Part shown: in pieces, positions 1 to 6,852 of the stretch
How the letters are laid out: every line of letters starts with the position of its first letter
How positions within the stretch are numbered: the stretch's first letter is position 1
Assembly: GCA_937868025.1 (NCBI GenBank)
Contig: CALMLJ010000395.1
Location: 1-10,552, forward strand
Direction of reading: 5' to 3'
DNA: 10,552 bases
Source of the DNA: an uncultured Acidimicrobiaceae bacterium
Lineage (GTDB): Bacteria > Actinomycetota > Acidimicrobiia > Acidimicrobiales > Microtrichaceae
Translations under genes and position numbers: made by a program
Notes under the pieces: model-generated
Told to the model about the DNA's origin: nothing
The model's input: the letters and a program-made list of their open reading frames with translations, nothing else
Databases searched by the model: none

Positions 1-132
1 GAAGCCGAACCAGTCCACCTCGCCGCTCGCCGTGAACGGCAGGAGGATCGCCGACATCCCGGTGATGCGGCGGTTGGGCCGGAGGCGTTCGACCAGGTTC
101 GTGCCGGACGTCGTGTCGGTCGGCTCAGGCAC
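1..132 (-). CDS. N-terminus of a DHDPS/NAL-superfamily aldolase-like protein (partial)
   Basis: Only the first 44 codons are present; the gene runs off the left edge. It starts with GTG at 132-130, and the reading is open to base 1. The visible protein has a Thr/Ser-rich leader and then residues 25-40, GMSAILLPFTASGEVD. This resembles the first beta-strand and loop of dihydrodipicolinate synthase/N-acetylneuraminate lyase family TIM barrels (small residue, L-x-PF-T-x-x-G-x-VD). Such enzymes cleave or form 2-keto acids such as KDG or dihydrodipicolinate. The start is supported by GGGAG at 143-139, six bases before GTG. The start overlaps the stop of the upstream 876-aa gene by eight bases, so the two are probably translationally coupled in one operon. 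The substrate cannot be told from this fragment, and the family call rests on one motif. Confidence 0.6.
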   Translation of the reverse strand, partial: MPEPTDTTSGTNLVERLRPNRRITGMSAILLPFTASGEVDWFGF

Positions 133-2755
133 GTTGCACTCCCAGGGCTTCGATGGCGATGGCGGTTGCCAGGCCGATGCGCGCCGGATCGTAGCGAGCC
201 TGCAGCTCGGGGGCGTGCGCCGCGGCCTCGGCGAGGTCTTCAGGAGTGAGGGAGTCGATCGCCGCGGTCCAGTCGTCGACGCCGACACCCATCGCCATGC
301 CGAGGCCGCCGAGGTGCTCGGAGAGGTAGGGCCAGTCCGACACGAGACCGGGGATTCCGGCGGCGACGAGGTCGGAGGTCGTGCCGGTTCCGAGCATGGT
401 GTGGCCGCTGAAGGGGAGGGCGATCGCATCGCAGGCGGCGAGGCGGAGGTCGTAGACGTCGCGGTCGACGTTCTCGTACACCGAGGCCACGATGCGGGGG
501 TCGTCGGGCGCGACGTCGGTGAACGACATCGACCAGACCACCAGCTCGATGTCGTCGCGGTGGCTCCGGCGGACCGCGTCCATCACGAGCTCCAGCGACT
601 TCTCCTTGCGAGGCGCCCCGATCACACCGATGCGAATCGCCGGAGCGTCGGCGCCGGTGGAGAGACCGAGGCGCTCGGCGGCGTCGTCGCGATCGAGGCC
701 GATGGACGCGGTGAGCGACGACCCGAAGTGAGGGTGGGGGATGACCTCATGGCGGCAGTGGTCGCCGAACCGGTAGCGCTCGGTGACCTGCTCGAGCCCC
801 CACTGCGAGTGGTGGATCGCGAGGTCACAGGCATCGGCCCACACCTGGTAGATCGGGTCGTAGACGTCGGGCTCGTCGAGGTGCGGGGTGAGGTTGTGCT
901 GCGTCCACACGATCCGCGTCCCTTGCCGCCGCAACCGGGCCGCGATGCGGTTGTGCTCCTCGAGGCTGGTCCCGTAGCCGAAGCACCATTCGGGCCAGTG
1001 GATGTGGGCGACGTCGGTGGCCTCGCGTGCCGACGTCCACGGTCGTTCGACGATGCGTCCGGCGAGTCGATCCGAGATCGGGTCGTACACGGTGCGCACG
1101 TAGCCGGCGTCGGGCGATGTCAGGCTCACCCGCGACTTGGGCGTCACGCTCCACTCGAACGAGACGGCGGTCGACGGTTCGATCTCGATCTCGGTGACGG
1201 CATCCAGCGCGCTCCACGCTCCCTGCCATTCCTTCATGCCGTCGACGGCAGTGGTGCCGACGCGCACCGGCCCGTCGGCGCTGACTCGGAGCGGCCGGTC
1301 GACTGTCGATGGGATGAGCAGGCTGACCGCAGCCGGAGCCTCGTCGAACGTCAGGTGCTCCTCGACCTGGAGCGACCCCCCGTCCAGTCGGTAGGTCGCG
1401 TCGCGTCGCGCCCCCAAGCGCTGGGAACCGTTGGGTGCGCCGTCGATGGGCAGCGTCGCGACGAATGAGTCATGGGTCACCTGGAGCCGACCGTCGCCGC
1501 TGCGTCCGATCGACGCCGGAACCTCGCCCGGAACGAACCGGCCCTGACTCTGGAGCGGCCGCGGCGCGACGTGGGCGATGGGGACGAAGCACGCGAGCAC
1601 CGAGTCCACTGGTGTCTCGAAGAGTCCCGGTCGGCGGGGGGAGGGCAGGTAGTCGCTGGATCGGCCGGACACGAGCGGGAGCACGAACCCGATCTGCTCG
1701 TTCGAGACGTTCCAGATCGCGGCCCGATCCGACAGCTCGATCAGCTCGTCCACCGGCGGGGCCGCGAACGTCGTGTCCGGCGACGCGCTCGGGAGCCGGA
1801 CGGCAGCGTCCGCCAATTTGCCGAGCAGGTCGAACGTCATCTGCAGTCGCCGCTGAGGTCCTCGATAGTCCTCGGGTGCCCGGTGCTGGTGCGCGGTGGT
1901 CACGCCGTTGGCGAACCACGGTTCGATCGACGCGGTCGCCGCCGTCGCGAGCGCTGCCCACCGCACCGGGTCGGCGGCGAGGTCGTGGTGGGCGGCCAGG
2001 GCCGCGAGCTCGATCGTGAGCGCAATCGACAGCGCCCCCGTCGATCGACCCCAGGTGACCGCGTTCCCGTCGGGTGTGGCAATCCTGCCGACGAGGTCGA
2101 CGGCGTTGCGCGCCCCGCGTTGCCAGACGTCGCCGAGGCGTTCAGCCAACGGCTCGCAGAACAGGTAGATGTCCGCCGCGTAGATGTCGAACCGTCCGGC
2201 GCCCTCGTGGGACTCGTCGAGGTAGCCGTGGGGGTTGCCGGCGAGCAGGTCGGCGGTCCGTGCGACGAGGTCGTCGAGCACCGCCGGGTCGTCGAGGATC
2301 CCGAGGCGGGCGCGGCCGAGTTCGCAGCGGGCGAGCACCGCCAGGTAGTTGCGAGGCAGCAGGCCGTCGAGGAGCGGCAGCAGCTCGGTGCTGTCGCAGG
2401 CGATCCGCAGGTTCTCGACGTGGGCGCGTGGCATGCCGTCCAACAACCGGTTGTCGTCGAAGGTGCCGTAGCGCGCCAGCGTTTCGGCGATCCGGTACGA
2501 GAAGAAGCTGTGGGTCGCGGGGCCGTCGACGCGGGCGAGCACGGTGCGGAGGGCGTCGTCGATCGAGACTCCGGCGATGGTGTCGACACCGGCCTCGCCG
2601 AGCCATCCGAGTGTGAACGCCACGTCGGCGACGGCGTCGGTCCCGACGAGGTGGCCACCGAAGGTGTGGGGCAGGTCGAAGCCGGGGGCGAAGCGCCCGA
2701 CGAACTCCTCGGTCGTGTTCACGACGAGTTCCAGCAGTCGCTCTCGCAGGCTCAC
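125..2755 (-). CDS. Fusion protein: alpha/alpha-toroid-like and beta-sandwich-like region joined to a C-terminal glycosyltransferase
   Basis: 876 aa, GTG start with GAAGGAG (2766-2760) four bases upstream. Residues about 1-330 are helical, with motifs YAADIYLF (192-199) and WGRSTGAL (235-242). These recall the toroid of DUF2264 and heparinase-II/III-type proteins. Residues about 340-545 look beta-rich (IWNVSNEQIGFVLPL, SLQVEEHLTF, VSFEWSV) and may be the matching beta-sandwich. From about 550 to the end is a GT-B-type glycosyltransferase: HIHWPEW (584-590), TQHNLTPH (618-625), IGVIGAPRKEKS (709-720, the basic phosphate-contact region of GT4 enzymes) and TSDLVAAGIPGLVSD (793-807). In the last, S794-D795 falls where GT4 enzymes usually have E-A. 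No signal peptide or membrane segment is visible, so a cytoplasmic location is likely. The downstream aldolase-like gene overlaps its stop. The glycosyltransferase call is fairly firm; the toroid call is motif-level only, and the substrate is unknown. Confidence 0.8.
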   Translation of the reverse strand: MSLRERLLELVVNTTEEFVGRFAPGFDLPHTFGGHLVGTDAVADVAFTLGWLGEAGVDTIAGVSIDDALRTVLARVDGPATHSFFSYRIAETLARYGTFDDNRLLDGMPRAHVENLRIACDSTELLPLLDGLLPRNYLAVLARCELGRARLGILDDPAVLDDLVARTADLLAGNPHGYLDESHEGAGRFDIYAADIYLFCEPLAERLGDVWQRGARNAVDLVGRIATPDGNAVTWGRSTGALSIALTIELAALAAHHDLAADPVRWAALATAATASIEPWFANGVTTAHQHRAPEDYRGPQRRLQMTFDLLGKLADAAVRLPSASPDTTFAAPPVDELIELSDRAAIWNVSNEQIGFVLPLVSGRSSDYLPSPRRPGLFETPVDSVLACFVPIAHVAPRPLQSQGRFVPGEVPASIGRSGDGRLQVTHDSFVATLPIDGAPNGSQRLGARRDATYRLDGGSLQVEEHLTFDEAPAAVSLLIPSTVDRPLRVSADGPVRVGTTAVDGMKEWQGAWSALDAVTEIEIEPSTAVSFEWSVTPKSRVSLTSPDAGYVRTVYDPISDRLAGRIVERPWTSAREATDVAHIHWPEWCFGYGTSLEEHNRIAARLRRQGTRIVWTQHNLTPHLDEPDVYDPIYQVWADACDLAIHHSQWGLEQVTERYRFGDHCRHEVIPHPHFGSSLTASIGLDRDDAAERLGLSTGADAPAIRIGVIGAPRKEKSLELVMDAVRRSHRDDIELVVWSMSFTDVAPDDPRIVASVYENVDRDVYDLRLAACDAIALPFSGHTMLGTGTTSDLVAAGIPGLVSDWPYLSEHLGGLGMAMGVGVDDWTAAIDSLTPEDLAEAAAHAPELQARYDPARIGLATAIAIEALGVQRA
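139..143 (-). promoter_or_regulatory. Ribosome binding site for the partial aldolase-like gene
   Basis: GGGAG on the minus strand lies six bases upstream of the GTG at 132. It sits inside the last codons of the upstream gene and is the main reason for choosing this start. Confidence 0.5.
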
Positions 2756-2759
2756 GATG

Positions 2760-2766
2760 CTCCTTC
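2760..2766 (-). promoter_or_regulatory. Ribosome binding site for the 876-aa fusion gene
   Basis: GAAGGAG on the minus strand, four bases before the GTG at 2755. The nearby ATG at 2772 reads into a stop after six codons, so GTG 2755 is the start. The gap to the divergent gene is only 32 bases, so the promoter probably lies inside the neighbouring coding sequence. Confidence 0.5.
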
Positions 2767-2775
2767 GCCCATCGC

Positions 2776-2781
2776 TAGGTT
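2776..2781 (+). promoter_or_regulatory. Candidate -10 element (TAGGTT), leaderless start of the NIPSNAP-like gene
   Basis: TAGGTT fits the actinobacterial TAnnnT -10 pattern and ends six bases before the GTG at 2788. The distance would put the transcription start at or next to the start codon. No Shine-Dalgarno is visible before this GTG. No -35 is recognisable. Confidence 0.35.
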
Positions 2782-2787
2782 GGCCGG

Positions 2788-3537
2788 GTGCCAGGACCCC
2801 GCGTCTACATCCACGAGTTCATCGACATCCTCGGCCACAACCGGGCGAGGTACATGTATCACATGACCGCGAACTGGGGTCCGATCGGCCGGGCCGAGCG
2901 GAACCAGTTGTGTTTCGGGGTGTGGGGCGTGGTCGGCTCGACGGGACGCTGGCCACAGGTCGTGAACCTCTGGGAGTACGAGGACTGGGCGGCGTTGGGC
3001 CACAACTTCGAGGTGGAGCTGACCGGCTCCGGCCTGCAGGATCCGTCCCTGGCCGACTGGTGGGCCGAGGCGGCCGAGTTCCGCAGCGGTGGGTTCGACC
3101 GAATCCTCGTTGCCCCGGACTGGTCGCCCTCGATCGGCGAGCTGACGAGCCGGGTGGGCGACCGTCCTCCCGCCGGCTACGCCCACGAGATCGTCCGGTG
3201 TCGGCCCGGCACGGCGGGGGAGCTCCTCGACGCCGTGCGGGACGGCGGCATCGACGCCCACTCGGCCGCGGGGTGGTCGCTGGTGGGCGCGTTCCGGCGG
3301 GCGATGGCCGACGACGACGAGTGCATCCTGATCTGGTCGTTCCCATCCTGGGCCTCGTGGGCGCAGTTCGAAGCTGAGAACGATGCCGGCGGTGGGGGTG
3401 GACCCGCGGCGTGGTGGCGAGGAATGCGAAGTACCGTCACGGGTCGCGAACGCATCCTGCTCGCCGACGCCCCCCTCTCGCCCCTGCGCACCGGCCGCCA
3501 GCCGGACGTGACCGATCGGGGTCCCGTCGACGTCTGA
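2788..3537 (+). CDS. NIPSNAP-like protein with two ferredoxin-fold-like halves
   Basis: 249 aa, GTG start, no clear Shine-Dalgarno. The N-terminus VYIHEFIDILGHNRARYM followed by LCFGVWGVVGSTGRWP and VVNLWEYEDW (59-67) matches the pattern of NIPSNAP-type dimeric alpha/beta-barrel proteins: strand, helix, then a strand ending in a W-containing motif. The second half seems to repeat the first. WEYEDWAALGHNFE (62-75), a WW pair (91-92) and DRILVAPDWSP (104-114) correspond to WSFPSWASWAQFE (183-195), a WW pair (209-210) and ERILLADAPLSP (221-232). The protein may therefore form the barrel within one chain. No catalytic residue is obvious. Proteins of this kind often sit near acyl-CoA or steroid catabolic genes, but the biochemical role is unknown. 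It diverges from the 876-aa gene with a 32-base gap. The C-terminal 17 residues are polar and probably disordered. Confidence 0.8.
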   Translation: MPGPRVYIHEFIDILGHNRARYMYHMTANWGPIGRAERNQLCFGVWGVVGSTGRWPQVVNLWEYEDWAALGHNFEVELTGSGLQDPSLADWWAEAAEFRSGGFDRILVAPDWSPSIGELTSRVGDRPPAGYAHEIVRCRPGTAGELLDAVRDGGIDAHSAAGWSLVGAFRRAMADDDECILIWSFPSWASWAQFEAENDAGGGGGPAAWWRGMRSTVTGRERILLADAPLSPLRTGRQPDVTDRGPVDV

Positions 3538-3544
3538 TGGGTGA

Positions 3545-3565
3545 CATCGCGCTCTCGTGCCGATG
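3545..3565 (+). terminator. Weak hairpin after the NIPSNAP-like gene
   Basis: CATCG (3545-3549) pairs with CGATG (3561-3565), and an inner GC/GC pair encloses a six-base loop with one bulged C. It begins eight bases after the stop codon. There is no T-tract after it, so termination activity is doubtful. Confidence 0.2.
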
Positions 3566-3604
3566 AACTTGCTCAGAACCCTCCCGAACCTGCCGATCAT
3601 GCCC

Positions 3605-3633
3605 TTGGCGACCTCGCCACGGCGTGTTATCAC
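3605..3633 (+). promoter_or_regulatory. Candidate promoter for the HlyIII gene (TTGGCG - 17 nt - TATCAC)
   Basis: TTGGCG at 3605-3610 and TATCAC at 3628-3633 each match four of six consensus bases with ideal 17-base spacing. They lie in the 159-base gap (3538-3696), which looks less GC-rich than the genes around it. A start near 3640 would give a leader of about 55 bases. Apart from this, the weak hairpin and a Shine-Dalgarno, I see nothing else in this gap. Confidence 0.3.
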
Positions 3634-3686
3634 TACAACTTCGCTCGCCCGGCCGACCGCCGGAGTGGCTGGGGATCGGATTCGGC

Positions 3687-3692
3687 AGGGGA
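3687..3692 (+). promoter_or_regulatory. Ribosome binding site that sets the HlyIII start
   Basis: AGGGGA lies four bases before the ATG at 3697 and only one base before the ATG at 3694. This favours the second of the two adjacent ATG codons. It also argues against the upstream GTG at 3541, which has no such site. Confidence 0.45.
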
Positions 3693-3696
3693 CATG

Positions 3697-4425
3697 ATGG
3701 CGGGAAGCGAGTTGGCAGAGGACGCACCGTCGACCACCGGGGATCTCGGCAGCGCGATGGCCCGTGTCCGGGAGATGCGCATCTTCGGTGCCTACGGCCC
3801 GAAGCCCGTCTGGCGGGGCCGCATCCATCAGGTCGCGTTCTTCCTCTCGCTCCCGGCTGGTCTCTGGCTGCTTGCCGGCGCGACGACTGCTGCCGCCCGG
3901 GTCGCTGTCGCCGTCTACTGGGCGTCGATGGCGGGCCTGTTCTTCACCAGCTCCTCGTACCACCTGTTCGCCCACTCCGAGAACGCCGTGAAGTGGTGGC
4001 GCAGAGCCGACCACTCGATGATCTTCGTGCTGATCGCCGGGTCGTACACCCCGTTCTGCCTGTTGGTGCTCCCGCGGGTGTGGGGCATCCCCATGCTCGT
4101 GGTCATGTGGGTCACGGCGCTCGCCGGCATCATCATGAAGATGGTCCGCGTGACGGCCGCCGGCGGGAAGTCGGGGTCGTGGCTCTACGTCGTGATGGGC
4201 TGGGCCGCGATGATCGCGTTGCCGCAGCTGGTCTCCGAACTCGGATTCGGACGCATGCTGCTGATGTTCGGCGGCGGCATCCTCTACACCGTCGGTGCCG
4301 TCATCCTCGGCAAGCGCTGGCTCAACTTCTCGCCGGCGGTGTTCGGATACCACGAGGTCTGGCACGCGCTCACCGTCGGTGCGGGCGTCTGCCACTTCAC
4401 CCTCGTGGCGATGATCGTTCGCTGA
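3697..4425 (+). CDS. HlyIII/PAQR-family membrane protein
   Basis: 242 aa from ATG 3697. The frame stays open back to GTG 3541, but the extra 52 residues are polar and unlike the family, so I exclude them. After a cytoplasmic N-terminus of about 45 residues come about seven hydrophobic segments. Family motifs are SSSYHLF (86-92, conserved His89), ADHSMIFVLIAGSYTP (104-119, Asp105) and the C-terminal HEVWHALTVGAGVCHF (219-234, with His219, His223 and His233). His89, Asp105 and the C-terminal histidines correspond to the metal-binding set of the PAQR/HlyIII superfamily. The name comes from a Bacillus haemolysin, but most bacterial members are not shown to be toxins; a hydrolase-like or membrane-homeostasis role is more likely. 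The gene converges on the M50 protease gene with nine bases between stops. The family call is secure; the physiological role is not. Confidence 0.92.
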   Translation: MAGSELAEDAPSTTGDLGSAMARVREMRIFGAYGPKPVWRGRIHQVAFFLSLPAGLWLLAGATTAAARVAVAVYWASMAGLFFTSSSYHLFAHSENAVKWWRRADHSMIFVLIAGSYTPFCLLVLPRVWGIPMLVVMWVTALAGIIMKMVRVTAAGGKSGSWLYVVMGWAAMIALPQLVSELGFGRMLLMFGGGILYTVGAVILGKRWLNFSPAVFGYHEVWHALTVGAGVCHFTLVAMIVR

Positions 4426-4434
4426 TCCGTCGCG

Positions 4435-5559
4435 TCAGGCTGCGGCGCCGGCCGCAGCGAGGCCCGACCGCAGTCGGACGGCTGCCCGGTTCGATGCATC
4501 GCTCGGCAGCATCGAGATGTGGTGCGCCAGGCGTTCCATCTCACCGATGCGGCCGAACACGCGGGAGAAGTAGGTGTCCGGAGGTTCGACGCGGCCGTCG
4601 GCCAGCGCTGTCGACACGTGGTTGAAGGCGCCGTAGAGGTCACCCCGGTACCAAGCCGTCGCCCCGTCCAGCAGGTCTCGATGCTGAACGTGGAACCGCG
4701 ACGCGTTGAGTTGGCACAGGTCGACGAAGCGACGCTGGTGGAGAAGGGCCCATGCCAGGGTGGTGTAGGCCTGGTCGGACACGAGCGCCGATTCGTGTGA
4801 CAGCGCGACCGGGAGCAGGGTGGCGATGCCGGCATCGAGGTCGCCGTCCATGAGTTGTTCGTGGGCGACGTCGATCGCCTGCGCCTTGAGCTGGCGCTCG
4901 GTGATCGCGAAGTAGCGGATGTTGGTGGCGACCATCAGGGCAGCCACGATTGCTACCCAGAACCGGTGTCCGGGGCTCACGAGGAACCAGGCGGTGAGTG
5001 TTGCCGTGGTCAGGCCGGCGGCCAGCCAGAAGATGGTGACGCCCCGTCGGCGCGACGCCACCTCGACGAGTTCCCGAACCACGTGGCCGCCGTCGAGCGG
5101 CATGACCGGGAGGAGGTTCACGAGGCTCCAGCCGATGTTGACGAGCCAGGACGCCGAGCGCAGCCACAGCACCCCCTGCCCGCCGATCGGCACGAGCGCG
5201 GACTCGATCGTGATGCCGAGCGCGATGCCGGCGGCCGGCCCGGCGAGCGAGACGAGGATGGACCGGGAGGGGCGAAGGTGGCCGGTGTCCTCGGTGGAGG
5301 TGAGGCCGCCGAACGCGTTCAGCGACACCTCCGGGCGGAAGCCGTACATACGCAGCGCGGCGACGTGACCGCCCTCGTGGACGAGCACCGACACCGTGAC
5401 GAGCGCCAGCCACGCGAGGAGGAACCGGGGGTCGCGACCACGCTCGCCCAGCAGGAGGAGCGGGACGGCGACGATCGTGATCGGGAAGCCGATGCCGATG
5501 CGGATGGGCGTGCCGAAGAGACGGAACCTCAGGGCTGGGCCTCGCCGCTTGCCGAACAT
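4435..5559 (-). CDS. M50-family site-2-type membrane metalloprotease with helical-repeat C-terminus
   Basis: 374 aa, ATG start. Zinc ligands are in VLVHEGGHVAA (HExxH, His61, Glu62, His65). The second conserved motif is NLLPVMPLDGGH (148-159, with Asp156 as third ligand). SLAGPAAG (104-111) is also typical. Five or six membrane segments lie between residues 22 and 215, and the catalytic motifs fall within them. Residues about 225-374 are soluble and look like a TPR-type helical repeat (LMDGDLDAGIATLLPVAL; WALLHQRRFVDLCQL; WYRGDLYGAFNHV). Such repeats usually bind a protein partner. M50B enzymes cut substrates within the membrane, often anti-sigma factors or signal peptides. There is no PDZ domain. 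The gene lies 54 bases after the acyl-CoA dehydrogenase gene on the same strand and may be partly co-transcribed, but a functional link is not evident. The substrate is unknown. Confidence 0.9.
   Translation of the reverse strand: MFGKRRGPALRFRLFGTPIRIGIGFPITIVAVPLLLLGERGRDPRFLLAWLALVTVSVLVHEGGHVAALRMYGFRPEVSLNAFGGLTSTEDTGHLRPSRSILVSLAGPAAGIALGITIESALVPIGGQGVLWLRSASWLVNIGWSLVNLLPVMPLDGGHVVRELVEVASRRRGVTIFWLAAGLTTATLTAWFLVSPGHRFWVAIVAALMVATNIRYFAITERQLKAQAIDVAHEQLMDGDLDAGIATLLPVALSHESALVSDQAYTTLAWALLHQRRFVDLCQLNASRFHVQHRDLLDGATAWYRGDLYGAFNHVSTALADGRVEPPDTYFSRVFGRIGEMERLAHHISMLPSDASNRAAVRLRSGLAAAGAAA
4439..4458. terminator. Perfect 8-bp hairpin between convergent genes
   Basis: GCTGCGGC (4439-4446) pairs perfectly with GCCGCAGC (4451-4458) around a four-base loop. 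It lies 13 bases past the HlyIII stop and inside the last codons (an Ala-rich tail) of the convergent protease gene. Neither strand has a T-tract after it. It could be a tail-less terminator for HlyIII transcripts, or a by-product of GC-rich alanine codons. Confidence 0.35.
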
Positions 5560-5565
5560 CGGCCC

Positions 5566-5571
5566 ATTGTG
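5566..5571 (-). promoter_or_regulatory. Candidate -10-like element (CACAAT) before the M50 gene
   Basis: CACAAT on the minus strand matches TATAAT at four of six positions and ends six bases before the ATG at 5559. No Shine-Dalgarno is placed correctly for this ATG. It could give a leaderless transcript starting at the ATG. The first base deviates, so support is weak. Confidence 0.22.
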
Positions 5572-5613
5572 CCGCGTTCCCTGGGGAGCGCGGGCTCGGG
5601 ACTGTGACGGTGC

Positions 5614-6837
5614 TTACGCCAACAGGGCCCGGGCGATCGCCACGGTCTGGATCTCGTCGGTCCCGGCGTAGATCTGCAGCACCTTGGCGTCGCGGGCGAG
5701 CTGCTCGACCTGGAACTCGGCCATGTAGCCGTTGCCGCCGTGGAGCTGCACCGCTTCGAGCGCGATCTCGGTCGCGATCTGTGCCGAGTACAGCTTCATC
5801 GCCGATGCCTCGGCGAACGTCATGGTCTTGCCGGCCTTCGACAGTTCGATCGTGCGGAACACCAGGTTCTGCACGTTCATCCGAGCGACCTCCATCTTCG
5901 CCAGCTTCTGCTGGATCAGCTGGAAGTCCCCGATGCGCTGGCCGAACTGGACGCGCTCCTTGGCGTACTCGACGCAGACCTCGAGGCACTGCTCGATGAT
6001 GCCGAGCGCCATCGCCGCCACGCCGGAGCGCTCCTGCTGGAACGTGGCCTTGGCGCCGTCGCGGCCGCCCTTCGACACGTCTTCGGTCTCGCCGATGAGG
6101 CGGTCGCGGCCGACGCGCACGTCGGTGAGGAACAGCTCGCCGGTGGGCGAGGAGTGCATGCCCATCTTGCGCAACGGCTTGGACTGCACGAGACCCGGCG
6201 TGCCGGCGTCGAGCACGAACGACAGCACCTTGCGGTCCTTCGGATCGTTGCCCTCGTCGAGCTTGGCGATGAACACGATGGTGTCGGCGTAGGGGCCGTT
6301 GGTGATGAAGGTCTTCGAGCCGTTGAGGACGTACTCGTCGCCGTCACGCCGGGCGGTCGACAGCATCGAACCGAAGGCGTCGGAGCCGCTGTTGGGTTCG
6401 GTGATCGCCCACGCGCCGACCTTCTCGAGGGTGAGCAGCTCGGGGACCCAACGTTCCTTCTGGGCGATCGTGCCCTTGGACTGGATCGCCGACGCCGTGA
6501 GACCGACCGACACGCCCATGGCCGTGACCATGCCGGGGCAGTGGCGGCACAGCTCGATGATCGGGATGAGGGTGTAGCCGGCATCGCCGCCACCGTGGCG
6601 GGACGGCTTGTCCTCGACGGGTTCGCCGGCCTCGATCGCCTTCTCGTGGGCGATGCGCTTGGCGAACGTCGACCGCGCCATCTCGTCCATGCCGAACGTC
6701 TTGTACAGCTTGCGCAGCACGTCGTACGGCGGCAGGTCGCCGTGCTCGAGCTCCTCCTTGATGGGGAGGATCTCCTTGGCGATGAAGTCGCGCATCGCCT
6801 GCTGCAGCATCAGGTGTTCGTCAGACCATTCGTACAT
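5614..6837 (-). CDS. Acyl-CoA dehydrogenase (FadE-like)
   Basis: 407 aa, ATG start. It oxidises an acyl-CoA to the 2-enoyl-CoA using FAD and passes electrons to ETF. Visible family features are the helical N-terminus, AITEPNSGSDA (144-154, flavin/substrate region), a beta-domain with NGSKTFITNG (172-181), and the C-terminal helices with RVQFGQRIGDFQLIQ, QLHGGNGY (364-371) and IYAGTDEIQ (389-397). The last motif has Ala391 where medium- and short-chain enzymes carry the catalytic Glu (YEGT). FQQER puts Glu269 where long-chain and isovaleryl-CoA dehydrogenases carry theirs (as in their ER-L motif), so activity is probably retained. Residues about 55-88 are an unusual charged stretch between early helices. 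The gene lies 122 bases after the peroxidase gene and behind a palindrome and a -10-like element. It fits fatty-acid or steroid side-chain catabolism; the exact substrate is unknown. Confidence 0.95.
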   Translation of the reverse strand: MYEWSDEHLMLQQAMRDFIAKEILPIKEELEHGDLPPYDVLRKLYKTFGMDEMARSTFAKRIAHEKAIEAGEPVEDKPSRHGGGDAGYTLIPIIELCRHCPGMVTAMGVSVGLTASAIQSKGTIAQKERWVPELLTLEKVGAWAITEPNSGSDAFGSMLSTARRDGDEYVLNGSKTFITNGPYADTIVFIAKLDEGNDPKDRKVLSFVLDAGTPGLVQSKPLRKMGMHSSPTGELFLTDVRVGRDRLIGETEDVSKGGRDGAKATFQQERSGVAAMALGIIEQCLEVCVEYAKERVQFGQRIGDFQLIQQKLAKMEVARMNVQNLVFRTIELSKAGKTMTFAEASAMKLYSAQIATEIALEAVQLHGGNGYMAEFQVEQLARDAKVLQIYAGTDEIQTVAIARALLA

Positions 6838-6845
6838 GGCGGCGA

Positions 6846-6851
6846 ACGTTA
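6846..6851 (-). promoter_or_regulatory. Candidate -10 element (TAACGT) before the acyl-CoA dehydrogenase gene
   Basis: TAACGT fits TAnnnT and ends eight bases before the ATG at 6837, which has no Shine-Dalgarno (the bases before it are TCGCCGCC). This is consistent with a leaderless transcript. Confidence 0.35.
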
Positions 6852-6852
6852 C

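Noticed and set aside
32..1468. Long open frame on the plus strand opposite the 876-aa gene
   Set aside because: It is an antisense shadow: composition is Arg/Gly/Val/Asp-heavy with no motifs, while the minus strand encodes recognisable glycosyltransferase motifs.
3545..3640. Possible small minus-strand peptide (MIGRFGRVLSKFIGT...) in the NIPSNAP-HlyIII gap
   Set aside because: It looks amphipathic, but the frame has no stop for hundreds of codons and runs antisense through the NIPSNAP-like gene. It is most likely a GC-rich open-frame artefact.
3541..3696. N-terminal extension of 52 residues on the HlyIII protein
   Set aside because: The frame is open, but the residues are polar and unlike the family, the GTG has no Shine-Dalgarno or -10, and ATG 3697 has a clear site just before it.
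3697..4425. HlyIII protein as a true haemolytic toxin
   Set aside because: The family name is historical. The metal-site residues and widespread membrane-protein type suggest a housekeeping or membrane role, and no toxin-related neighbours are present.
5560..5613. Possible terminator between the acyl-CoA dehydrogenase and M50 genes
   Set aside because: Only short stems (such as GAGC/GCTC) and no T-tract were found; nothing exceeds what GC-rich DNA gives by chance.
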